A stretch of 64,000 nucleotides of DNA from Ascidia mentula (lineage: Eukaryota; Chordata; Ascidiacea; Phlebobranchia; Ascidiidae), in NCBI GenBank assembly GCA_947561715.1, contig OX387205.1, positions 5,647,001 to 5,711,000 of the forward strand. The letters are read 5' to 3'. Shown one piece after another: positions 35,281 through 46,299 of the stretch. The translations under genes were made by a program, and so were the position numbers. Position 1 is the first letter of the stretch; the number at the start of each line of letters is the position of its first letter. The notes beneath the pieces were generated by a model. It worked only from the letters and a program-made list of their open reading frames with translations, did no database searches and was not told the origin of the DNA.

Positions 35281-37436
35281 CTTACAATAGTCGGATAATT
35301 TACCAATCCAAACTCCAGACAAATATTCCCCAATTTTTATAGTTTAAAATTATGAGTTAAATTATGGAGCACTACTCTGAACAACAATGCTGTACTTCAA
35401 AAAGCAATCATCATGACATCATGGTTTACGAATAAAAGCATTTTTCACAAGAAACATTTTCAACAAACATTGGACAAAACGCATAATATAGAAAGACTTT
35501 CGTGCAGATAGTACAGAAATAATAATCGGTTTCTAAAGGAAAACGTCAGGACATTCTGTTTTTCTAGTTGTTTCATTCGTTGACGACTTGTTGTAAAGTG
35601 ATATTCGCATTTTTATTAGTCAAAATTGATTACATTTTTATATGCAGGTCTCACTGGGTCCGGAAAAGACATGGTCGAATTACTTTCGTCAAAGAAATTC
35701 GAACTTGTTTACTGTCCAGTTCCTTAGACCGGTTGCTCAAACATGAAGCGGGTTATGTTGGGTCTAAATGGATTTGGAAACAACACAGAAAATATATTTC
35801 CAGTGAGACTTTTGTTGCATAAAAGAGTCATAAAATTTTCTTGATTCCTTTTTTAAGGAGTTAGAACGAAAAACTTTTAAGATTACCGCACTGTCATGTT
35901 TTGCCGCTCAATGATTTTTAATTTCGAACTCTGTTTGTATTAACACTTACTCAAACCAAACTGTGGCTATTTACAGAAAAATGTGATCGGTCAATCACAC
36001 CTCCTTCATAAATTTGTTGCACGAAACTTTACAATCAGAAGTAATGGCTTCCCAGATTTTGTGGAAAAGCAAAACTACACTCGTTTCATTGTAGTGAGAC
36101 ATCCATTTGAACGTGCATTGTCAGCTTACAAAAACAAACTTACCAAGCAATGGAATGCCAAAGTACCTCAATTTGAAAAGAGGGCCAGACTTATGCGTGA
36201 AAAATATGGCACTGAAGATCGAAGAAATGGTGAGAATGAACATTTTCCAGTGTTTTATATTTTGTCGCTGCGTTGCCTGAAACATAAAAAAAAACACTAA
36301 CAATCCGGATTAAATAGAGTTTGTACCATTCTACCAAAAAAGCGTTTTTGTTTGTTTATGCATTCATCTTGGTAATTACAAGTTCGATGTTATTTAAACA
36401 ATTATATAGTTTAATGTACTTTTAGAACCATGTTAACTTCAACCGTCCTGTTGTAACTTATTATTTACTTAACACACGATCTTAAACGCCTATGCAATTA
36501 TACAAGTTTAAAAATGAGTTGAAAAAATGCATTTTTGTGACAAAAACTAGTCATTAAAAGCAGTAACTTTCATACCCACGTTATTTGAATTATTTCTTGC
36601 TGACTTGGTCAGGAAAACTAGTAACCTAACGAATCTTTTTATCGCGGAATAACAATCTGTACTGAGTTTATAAATAACGCACTTCTGATTTAGTTGACAT
36701 GCCTGTAGAATAAAACGTCTTAGTAATCTTCTGATTAATTTACAAAGCAATGTGATTCACTACGTAACGAATCGTTTCTGGTGGAAATTTTTTAGCAACA
36801 TTTATATAGAAATTTCATCCGCATGAAAACAAATGGTTCCTCTGTTATATTTTCAGCTACTGGAGAGATTCCAACATTCACTGAATTCATTGATTATATT
36901 TACGATGCGAACAACACAAATATTAACGGGAGGGATAACCATTGGAACAGTGTGCGGGTGGTTTGCCATCCCTGTCAAAATGATTTTGACGTCATAGCCA
37001 AGATAGAAACTATCGAGGAAGACATAAAGTAAGCGCTTGGCAAGGCGTGTGTAAAAAAATATGTTTAAAAAATGGAATAATTTAAACTGAAACAAGAGCC
37101 TGTGGTAAAAATGTTTACTAAAAGACAAAGTTTTTTACTAAAAATAAAAGAATCTACATAACGAATATTCACCAACGGAAACTTGTTTATGTAATTTAAA
37201 TTTTATCTCAGTAGACTTAACCGCGTTAATTGTGGCAATATAGGTATATTCTTAACCTTGTTGGTGCTCCAAGGAGTCTCGAAATGCCCAAGGGTTATTC
37301 TAAAAGTGGAAAAAGTGAAACAAATATCTACACTGATCCCGAGTTTAAAGATCTGGGCAGCGAAAGTTTAAACAAGTTGTACCAAGTTTACAAGTGGGAC
37401 TTTGAAATGTTTGCTTATGATAAATCTGAACCATAG

Positions 37437-39648
37437 GAAAGACCCCCTAAACAGTAATGTATGCAATTCAATGAATAACATCATTAGCGAAAAAATATAC
37501 TTTGTTTTGTTGTTTATTTTGTATGTATTGTTATAGTCGAACATGCCACTGATAAATATTTTAAGTTGTTAGTTTTCTTGAGTATAGTAAACTTTACGTC
37601 GCTTTGTAGTCGAACATGCGACCAAGGTTTTTTCCAGGTTTTAACTGCATTATTTCTTTTAATACTTTAAATGAAAGCTATAGTGAGAGGCCCAGTGCAA
37701 CAAAAAATAAGTTTGAAATTGCAATGAAGGTAACACAAACTGAATTTCTTAAAGTTAAACTTTTTATGCGTGAACCTGTATGCGGCTTTTGACTCTTTAA
37801 ATCTTTGACTGATAAATACAGCATAGGTTAGGGGTAGAACACTAACTTGAGAATATTTCAGTGAATCACGACATAAAAGCTTGAATAAGGGCTTGTTCAT
37901 TGCAGAATTTTTAGCAATTAGCTAGATGAGGTGCATAAAAATTCAGAATCTCCAAAAAGTCTACCGAAAAGTTACTGTTTTGTTAGCAGGTAAGTTGAAA
38001 TCAAGGTTTAAACTCAATGTGGGTATGTTGCTGTTTTAATCATTTTGTATTTTTTGTATGATTTCTTATGCAATTGTTATTGGTCATCGTTTTGCTTTCT
38101 GCAACTTGAAAATGTTGAATAGCATTGCACGCTCGGGTTTAAAAATTAATTAAATTGAACTTCACATGCAGAACGTTAAGTATATACAGCTTGCGATACA
38201 CATAGTGCAACAAAATCCCTTATGCCGCCAGGGACAATTACATCTCAAAAAGGGGAAAACGTCGTCTTTTGCAATGTACGCAGCCTTTTGATGTATTTGG
38301 TTTTTGTTAATGGTTCAAAGTTTGGCTGGGCATAAAATCTTAAATCACATGATATAAACTTGAGGAACGATTTTAAGTTTACGTGATTTCTGTCTTGTAT
38401 ATTTTGTTTATTTTCTAAAGTCAAATCAAATCAAATCATGTGCACACGCTAATGAACAATGCACAAAATAAATGGCACCGATAAAACCATCAAGGTTATC
38501 ACGTTAGGTTATCAATTCGTGCACCCATAAAAACCCAGTGCCGTCACGTGCGCAATTTTTGTTGACAAACATTAACCTGCTGTACATTAGATTGTTACCA
38601 AGGTGCAAGGTGTCTCACCCACGACATTGAATTAATTGAGCAATGTGTGTTTACTGTGATATGAATAGCCAGCAGGTAAACACAGGCCCACGTAAGTATT
38701 GTCAGAAATGTAATATTGGTATACACAATACATTGTATGCAACATCAAAAATATGAACATTGAGGCGAGGTGGTGGGAGTGATATTTCGTTGGTGACTGA
38801 TGACATCCGAGTGTGCGCCTTTACTGTACCTAGTAATGCAATAGACAGATTACATAAGCAGCTCAACGCTCCGTGAAAGCCGCCTGCCACAGAAGATAAA
38901 AGCTGCTTTCAACGGTATTCTACCTTGACGCAGAAATCTCTTTTTCTCCCCTCCCAAGTATTTGTGACAAAAAGTGATTTGATACCGCGGATTACAATGA
39001 TTGTCCTTCTGCGTTCACAAAAATGAAATGAAATTTAAAGATAAAATGGTTGTGATTATATAAACAACTAGTGGAACTTGGGGGTATCTTTGCAGCAAAT
39101 GTTTAAACGTCGATTTGTAGCTGCGTTGTGGTAAAGGGTTGTGTTATGATGCTTCACGAAAATGTTGACAAAAATTCAGACAAGAGTTTATCGTTAACTG
39201 GTGGATGCTGATACAATGTTAATGTGAGGCGCTGACTGCAACATGTTTTTTTGTTCGCAGGTTGTCGACAGTTAAGGAAAATATTAAAACATCGGGACAC
39301 AACCAGATCGCAGACCATACAATAATACATTACCATACAATATTAAATTTCGCAGTTAATGATCGCTAGCATGTTATGTATAGACTTATGTGAGATTGCT
39401 TCCTGTCTGTGTCCCGGTGTATTAGCATTTTCCAGAATTTATAGTGGTATCGTATATCGTCTGGCGCATGAAGTATTGTGTTTGTATTTCTGCAAGGCTA
39501 AGTGATAAGCACTTCACAAACATCATTAACCCTGAGTACGGAGGGGCTTCAATGCCTCTCTGTACTTAAACATTTGGGTCAATGTTATCAATTCTGTCCA
39601 GCATTTTCAAATGGTTTACGAATCCATTCTCCAAGAAGCATAAGTTCT
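37437..39648. other. Copy A 3' flank and palindrome centre, no gene recognised
   Basis: 37437-38626 is non-coding arm sequence. 38627-39648 is the single-copy spacer between the arms; it contains no recognisable gene. Short open frames (for example 38702-38890 minus) show no domain. Confidence 0.5.
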
Positions 39649-40984
39649 TGTCGTGATTGAGACATCTTGCACCTTGATAACAATCTAATGTACAGCAGGT
39701 TAATATGTGTCAACAAAAATTGCGCACGTGACGGCACCGGGTTTTAATGGGTACTTGAATTGACAGGATTTTAACATACAGCACAATTCGCTACAACAAC
39801 GTTCTGGTGTCTTTTTTAACCAAGCAATCCACCAAATACATCAAAGGGCGTTTTTGAGATGTAATTGTGCCTGGCGGCATAAGGGTTTTTGTTGCACTAA
39901 CATGTGTATCGCAAGCTGTATATACTTAACGTACTGTATGTGAAGTTCAATTTAATCAATTTTTAAACCTGAGCGTGCAATGCTATTCAACATTTATAAG
40001 TTGCAGAAAGCAGAACGATGACCAATAACAACTGCATAGGAAAAAAACAGCAACATACCCACATTGAGTTCAAACCTTGATTTCATGTTACCTGCTAACA
40101 CAAAAAGTAACTTTTCGGTATATTTTTTGAAGATTCTGAATTTTTATGCACCATATCTAGCTATTTGCTTAAAATTCTGCAATGAAAAAGCTCTTATTCA
40201 AGCTTTCATTTAAAGTAATAAAGCAAATAACGCTGTGAAAACCAGGCAAAAAAACTTGGTCGCAAGTTCGACTACAAAGCGACGTAAAGTTTACTATACT
40301 CAAGAAAACTGACAACTTAAAATATTTATCAGTGGCACAAGGATTAAGAAACACGTCCCAACATTTGTGTAAAGGATGATGTAGACACTGTATTGATGTT
40401 AAATCACTGATTTAAACACTCACAACGCGTGCGGATTCGCCAAAGGCTTGTTTCATTTATTTATTTTATTCTGATTTTAATTTGTTTCATTGGTTTTACT
40501 TAAATAAGCTTTCCGCTCCATGAAGCCAGAACGGAGAAAGATCCACATGCGGTTTTACAGCTGTGGACTCCCAACCTCTGGTCTTATGCGTTGCATCGCA
40601 AGGTATCGTCAGGGGGCACTGTGTATTATTTTGTTTAATTTTGGCCACGCAGTTTACAAAAATACATGATGTGAAATAAAATAACTCCATTATTATTATG
40701 TTGGTTTCCTGTGTAAGTCTTACATACACAGTATCGCTATTAACCACCGCCTGAATAGTAGGCGAAAAGACCAGTTGAAAACGATAATGTACCAAAGCGA
40801 ACTAATGGGCTGAAATGAAACACAATCAATCGCCATATATTTCAAATTAAACTTGAAACCAGTACAGAGAAAGATATAACATAACCACGAGTTTTATCAG
40901 TCTTAGCGCAACGTTTCAAAATCCGACGTGAAGGTCAACAAATCAGCAAACTGATGACAACATAAATTACTACTGATGCTGCCA

Positions 40985-41180
40985 GACATGTTTTATTGCT
41001 GCAATGCGGCTCTTCTGGCAATGTTTTTAATATATCAACCTTTTAGCCACAATGCAGCAGTCTTTATCAGAATATGATGAACACATGCACATCCTGATGA
41101 AGGCTGCTGCATGGTGGCCGAAACGTTGATATAATAAAATAATTGCCAGAAGAGCCGTATTGCAGCAATGATGACAACAT
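40985..41180. repeat. Penelope-like terminal foldback with a hammerhead-like core
   Basis: Outer arms GCTGCAATGCGGCTCTTCTGGCAAT (40 980s) and its near reverse complement ATTGCCAGAAGAGCCGTATTGCAGC (about 41143-41168) enclose two divergent inverted copies of a hammerhead-like sequence. The plus-strand copy reads CTGATGA (41094-41100), a short GGC...GCC helix, and GAAAC (41120-41124). The homologous foldback at 58.86-59.06 kb (reverse orientation) has CTAATGA instead. No protein-coding part remains. Confidence 0.6.
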
Positions 41181-41380
41181 AATAATCCAACACTTTCTAC
41201 TTGTTTTTCTGACAGCACTTTCTGTGTAGTTGAGAACAATGGTCATAAATCTGCAATAAAACACAATATAACAATACAAACAAAATAAACAACAAAACAA
41301 AATATATTTTTTCGCATGTGTAAATTAAGCTAATGATGTTATTCATTGAATTGCATACATTACTGTTTGGGGGATCTTTC

Positions 41381-43853
41381 CTATAGTTCAGATTTGTCAT
41401 AAGCAAACATTTCAAAGTCCGACTTGTAAACTTGGTACAACTTGTTTAAACTTTCGCTGCTCAGATCTTTAAACTCGGGATCAGTGTAGATATTTGTTTG
41501 ACTTTTTCCACTTTTAGAATACCCCTTGGGCATTCCGAGACTCCTTGGAGCACCAACAAGGCTAAGAATATACCTATATTGCCACAATTAACGCGGTTAA
41601 CTCTACTGACATAAAATTTAAATTACATAAACAAGTTTCCGTTGGTAAATATTCATTGTGTAGATTCTTTTATTTTTAGAAAAAACTTTGTCTTTTAGTA
41701 AAAAAATTTACCACAGGCTCTTGTGTCAGTTTAAATTATTCCATTTTTTGAACATATTTCTTTACACACGCCTTGCCAAGCGCTTACTTTAAGTCTTCCT
41801 CGATAGTTTCTATCTTGGCTATGACGTCAAAGTCAATTTGACAGGGATGGCAAACCACCCGCACACTATTCCAATGGTTATCGATCACGTTAATATCTGT
41901 ATTGTTCGCATCGTAAATATAATCAATGAATTCTGTAAATGTTGGAATCTCTCCAGTAGCTGAAAATATAACAGAGGAACCATTAGTTTTCATACGGATA
42001 AAATTTCTACATAATTGTTGCTAAAAAAATTTCCGCCAGAAACGATTCGTTACGTAGTGAATCACAATGCTTTGTAAATTATTCAGAAGATTATTAAGAC
42101 GTTTTATTCTATAGGCTTGTCAACTAAATCAGGAGTGCGCTTTTTATAAACTCAGTAAAGGTTGTTATTCCGCGATAGAAAAGATTCGTTAGGTTACTAG
42201 TTTTTCTGCCCAGTCAGCAAGAAATAATTCAAATAACATGGGTATGAAAGTTACTGCTTTTAATGACTAGTTTTTGTCACAAAAATGCATTTTTCAAACT
42301 CATTTTTAAACTTGTATAATTGCACAGGCGTTAACTGGTAAAATCGTGTATGAAGTAAACATTAAATCGTGTATACAAACTATATAATAGTTTAAATAAC
42401 ATCGAATTTATAATGACCAAGATGAATGCACAAACAAACAAAAACGCTCTTTTGGTATAATGATACAAACTCTATTTAATCCGGATTGTCAGTGTTTTTT
42501 TATGTTTCAAAACAGTGAAAAATATTCATTCTTACCATTTCTTCGATCTTCAGTGCCATATTTTTCACGAATAAGTCTGGCCCTCTTTGTAAATTGAGGT
42601 ACCTTGGCATTCCATTGCTTGGTAAGTTTGTTTTTGTAAGCTGACAACGCACGTTCAAATGGATGTCTTACTACAATGAAACGAGTGTAGTTTTGCTTTT
42701 CCTCAAAATCTGGGAAGCCATTACTTATGATTGTAAAGTTTCGTGCAACAATTTGATGAAGGAGGTCTGTTTGACCGATCACATTTTTCTATAAATGGCC
42801 AAAGTTTGGTTTGAGTAGGTATTAGTGCAAACAGGGTTTGAAATTAAAAATCATAGAGCGGCAAAACATGTCAGTGCGGTAATCTTAAACGTTTTGCGTT
42901 TTAGCTCCTTAAAAAAAGAAATCAAGAAAATTTTATGACTTTTTTATGCAGCAAAAGTCTCACTGGAAATATATTTTCTGTTTTGTTTCCAAATCCATTT
43001 AGACCCAATATAACCCGCTTCATGTTTGAGCAACCGGTTTTAGGAACTGGACAGTAAACAAGTTTGTATTTCTTTGAGGAAAGTAATTTAACCATGTCTT
43101 TTCCGGACTCAGTGAGACCTGCATATAAAAATGTAATCAATTTTGACCAATAAAAATGCGAATATCACTTTACAACAAGTCACCAACGACTGAAACAACT
43201 AGAAAAACAGAATGTCCTGACGTTTTCCTTTAGAAACCGATTATTATTTCTGTACTATCTGCACGAAAGTCTTCATTTGTTATGCGTTTTGTCCAATGTT
43301 TGTTGCAAATGTTTCTTATGTAAAAAATGCTTTTATTCGTAAACCGCGATGTCATGATGACTGCTTTTTGAAGTGCAGTATTGTTGTTAAGAGTATTGCT
43401 CCAAAATTTAACTCATAATTCCAAACCATAAAAATTGGGGCATATTTGTCTGGAGTTTGGATTAAAAATTATCCAACTATTGTAAGATTTATTTATTTTT
43501 CCATAAAAGAAAGTTATACTACAGTTACAGACCAGTCGCTGACTATAGTTTACAACAGTAAACAAACATTTTATTATACCTAACTTTTTGCAAGTGTCAC
43601 GTGCCCTCTTCCGTCTCTCCTCCATTCTATTTTTCATTCGTGTCATAAATTCTCTGTTGTCGTTTTCCAAACTATCTTCAATTTCCTCTTGTTCCGTTAG
43701 CATTCCTTTAGTTTTGTACAAGGGTGAAATTGACATATCCCTTCCCGTTTTGATCATTTTTATGCTTTGTACGCTATGTAGCTCATAAAGCAGCATTGAT
43801 GCGGATAGAATGAGACATGCAATTAGCACGTGTTGCTTCTTCACTTTTTTCAT
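41381..43853 (-). CDS. CHST copy B: HNK-1ST/CHST-type carbohydrate sulfotransferase, intact
   Basis: Exons 43853-43580, 43118-42964, 42788-42536, 41959-41788 and 41573-41381 (phases 1, 0, 1, 2) encode 348 residues. Residues 1-6 are basic and cytosolic, residues 7-25 (QHVLIACLILSASMLLYEL) form a type II membrane anchor, then a charged stem (EEIEDSLENDNREF...). The 5'-PAPS loop is VPKTGCSN (K118) and the 3'-phosphate motif RHPFERALSAYKNK (R184, S192). Exon 4 encodes TFTEFIDYIYD, CHPCQ and IETIEEDLK; exon 5 begins YILSLVGAP and ends FEMFAYDKSEL. The order and spacing fit the Sulfotransfer_2 (CHST8-14/HNK-1ST) family: Golgi enzymes that sulfate terminal or internal sugars of glycans. The acceptor sugar cannot be assigned. 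The exon 5 acceptor (CTATAG) was fixed by phase and by the stop just upstream in frame. Confidence 0.88.
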
Positions 43854-44784
43854 TGCCCTTGCAAACAAATATCATTTTATACAAACAAATCAGTCTTATA
43901 ATCTTACATATCATTCCTGAAAATCAATCTTTTAGTTAGTTGACGTAGAAGGTTGTATGTCAATACTTTGTGTAGCGCATAAAATTTATACACCACCTTA
44001 CAATAATATGCGAATCATAACACATCACTTGCAAACGACCTCTCAAAACTTAGCGAAGAGTGCTTAGCATGCAATCTTTACGGATTATTTTTAACATACG
44101 TGTCAATTCGTAATTAGCTGGCGGATTAAACTTGCTCTTCCATATAACTAATAGTTTCCATTAGAACAGCGTCGCATAAGATTAGAAGAATGCTCTGCAT
44201 GGATGCTTGTGAATTGAATCTGGGAATCAATTCCCATTCTGTTGCAAGTGGCCTTGACGATTTCCACCTTATTTTAGGTTAAAATAAAATAAAATGACTC
44301 TGCACTACCTCACAACTCGCCCTTCACATAACTAAAAACCTGAAACGTGCAACGGGTGGAAGCGTTGAGAAAACGCGAGAAGGTTAGGACGCAGGAAAAA
44401 ATAAAAACGCGGTGATGATAAAACACGAGAATGTTAGGACACAGAAAAAATAAAATTCCCTATTTCCCGTGTATTTATTTTTTTCCTGTTTCCTTATCTT
44501 TTCAGCGTTTTCGTGTTGTGACAAATATATTTCTTTTGTGAGTGAAGAATCTATTTATTTTATTTTAACATAATTCTTGCTTTGCTTTTTTATAGACACT
44601 GATGATGCTTTTAACAAAGCGAAATATATTTGTCTAATTCAACAAGACTGACAGATTTTAGCCTGGAATGAAAGTTTCTTAGATAGTGTTATACATGGAC
44701 ATCACATCTTGCACGTAGGAACGGAATCAATACTATAACAACAACAAAAACAATTAAATTTATATTACCGTTAAAGTAACATTT

Positions 44785-45326
44785 TGTAACATACGTCACA
44801 GCAACCAGTGCTTGTATTGCGTAATGTTTTTGCGTGCAGCTTTGCACATGTACTGCATAATCCCATAATGTGACCCAAATGATTTAGCCATCAAATATTC
44901 TCGAGTAAAGTGATTCATTCAACATCCTGTTTACCACATAAAATGTTCTCCTATGCTTATGTCACATCACACCCTTGTATTATATTACTTCAAGCGCCTC
45001 ATGATATCACGTGACATTATTGACCAATCAGCTCTCATAATGGAGAGCGTTAAAGAGCCCAGTTTTTACCCGTAAATTCAGTCAAGTCAAGTCTAGTCTT
45101 CGCCATTCTATTTGCTGGCATCCTAACAACGTTGTATTGAAAGTTGTTATGTACCGTCGTAATGAAGATGATAACAGAAATGAATACAATTATTCGGGAA
45201 GAGATCTTGGTTCTGGGTGCTTTATAGAACGGGGCAGAAGCAGGTTTAACCATCAAAGAGACTCAATAACCGCTCAGGCCATCGAGACACCGTTAAATAT
45301 CTCTGAGACCCTTAGAGTTATTTACA
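44785..45326. mobile_element. Solo-LTR-like insertion in the copy B upstream flank
   Basis: A 542-bp block begins TGTAACATACG and ends GTTATTTACA, and is flanked by ATTT on both sides (44781-44784 and 45327-45330). The corresponding place in the copy C (~55200) and copy D (~63390) flanks reads straight through (complement of AACATTTCAAG), which is the expected empty site. It contains a 62-codon open frame (from ATG near 45150) that uses host bases for its last codons and is probably spurious. The inverted TG/CA ends favour a solo LTR over a MITE, but no full-length relative is in the window. Confidence 0.65.
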
Positions 45327-45782
45327 ATTTCAAGTAAAGCCACAATTGTTATTTGTTGTAATTCAATTGTAACCAAAATAAACCGTTTATATTTGCGCAT
45401 CCGGTGGGCGGTTATAACAGAACAACCAACTCACTTCCTCAACTGAATGTCAACATAACCCGCACCCTTACCTATTCGGTGGCTACTTATATGGGATATA
45501 AAAGTTGATGCATTCCTGCCATTTTTGTGACAAATACACACTTTACCTTACTTTTCGAAGAAAGCTATACGAACACCAACATTTCAACATCCACTGACAT
45601 CACATTGCACAATGGCTGTCAAGTCAAGAAGATTTGAATTTGTTTCACTTTTCTCTCACAAAAACGTTACTCAAATCTCGGTTGTATGCATAAATATTTT
45701 CCACAAGCTTCCAGCTACCATCGCATACCAATCGCAAACAATGTATACAAACCGTGTGCTGAGTTATTGAGACAATTGAGAA

Positions 45783-45850
45783 GGAAGTTACGTATCCTGC
45801 AAACTGGTATATGGTGGCCCATATACCAGTTTGTCTGATACGTAACTTCC
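45783..45850. repeat. Long hairpin next to an R3 copy
   Basis: Arms 45783-45814 and 45819-45850 are nearly perfect inverted copies (GGAAGTTACGTATCCTGCAA against TTGTCTGATACGTAACTTCC), with a 4-nt loop. One arm equals the R3 marker CCAGTTTGCAGGATACGTAA found at 54.52 and 62.94 kb. It looks like two head-to-head R3 ends. Confidence 0.6.
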
Positions 45851-45984
45851 CCGGGCCTGACGGCACTATTGGTTGAGATTTGATTGGCCATAGTGTTTCC
45901 ATCTTGTATTTTTCCAATAGTGCCGTCGGGCCCCGTGTAACAATAATCATAAGATAAACAAAGCCGAGCCAATAATATGAATTG

Positions 45985-46200
45985 TGTAAGCTGCAGACAG
46001 ATAGCCACTGTTTCGACCTAAAAGTCTCATCAGTGTAGCTGGTGTGACTGTCAAACGACTTTGCTGACCAAACGACCAAGCAAAGACTTTCACTTTGAGG
46101 TGATTGTGCAATCACCGCCATTGGGCACCAATCTAGGTGCAACGTTACGTAGAAAATAAGGTGGAAACATATGGCCAAGCAAAAGTTGAAACAGTCGCCA
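45985..46200. repeat. Dispersed repeat family R1 copy
   Basis: GCTGCAGACAGATAGCCACTG, GTCTCATCAGTGTAGCTGGTG, CCAAACGACCAAGCAAAGAC and GTGGAAACATATGGCCAAGC, in the same order as the other R1 copies. Confidence 0.7.
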
Positions 46201-46299
46201 TTTGTATTCAGCATACAAAATTGATATTATTGGCTCAACTTTGTTTATCGAAATATAATTGTCTAATTTAACAAGACTGACAGACTTCAGCCTGCAACT

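Larger units (their letters stand above)
27951..37436 (+). pseudogene. CHST copy A: HNK-1ST/CHST-type carbohydrate sulfotransferase, broken
   Basis: Exons 27951-28224, 35648-35802, 35977-36229, 36857-37028 and 37244-37436 match copies B and C exon for exon (274, 155, 253, 172 and 193 nt) and keep all splice sites. Two lesions are present. First, codon 118 (35725-35727) is TAG where the paralogues have AAG, the invariant lysine of the 5'-PAPS loop PKTGCSN. Second, intron 1 is enlarged from about 0.47 kb to 7.4 kb by a BEL/Pao element in the same orientation. Other motifs remain, for example RHPFERALSAYKNK in exon 3. The predicted product stops after 117 residues, before any catalytic motif, so this copy should be inactive unless it serves as a non-coding transcript. 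Start is ATG 27951; an upstream in-frame TTG was ignored. Confidence 0.85.
27660..38626 (+). repeat. Left arm of a large inverted duplication (contains CHST copy A)
   Basis: Excluding the 7 kb BEL insertion, this ~4 kb arm is the reverse complement of 39649-44405. Landmarks: CTCAACGCTTCCACCCGTTG (about 27697) against its complement near 44365; GCCGCCAGGGACAATTACAT (about 38223) against ATGTAATTGTGCCTGGCGGC near 39858. The similarity ends at about 38626 and 39648, leaving a 1.0 kb non-repeated spacer. Copy A lacks a ~930-bp segment (40345-41280) present in copies B and C. Confidence 0.8.
39649..44405 (-). repeat. Right arm of the large inverted duplication (contains CHST copy B)
   Basis: Reverse-complement partner of 27660-38626. 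It keeps the intact, element-free intron 1 (with the equivalent of the BEL target site at about 43475-43490), and has a ~930-bp segment (40345-41280), also in copy C, that copy A has lost. The inner boundary is about 39649 and the outer about 44405, although similarity to copies C and D extends further out to about 45790. Confidence 0.8.

Noticed and set aside
38627..39648. Possible gene in the palindrome spacer
   Set aside because: Only short frames without domains or splice-consistent joins.
45137..45337. Plus-strand open frame with an ATG near 45150 (62 codons)
   Set aside because: It lies inside the solo-LTR-like insertion and its last codons use host flank sequence, so it is not a conserved gene.
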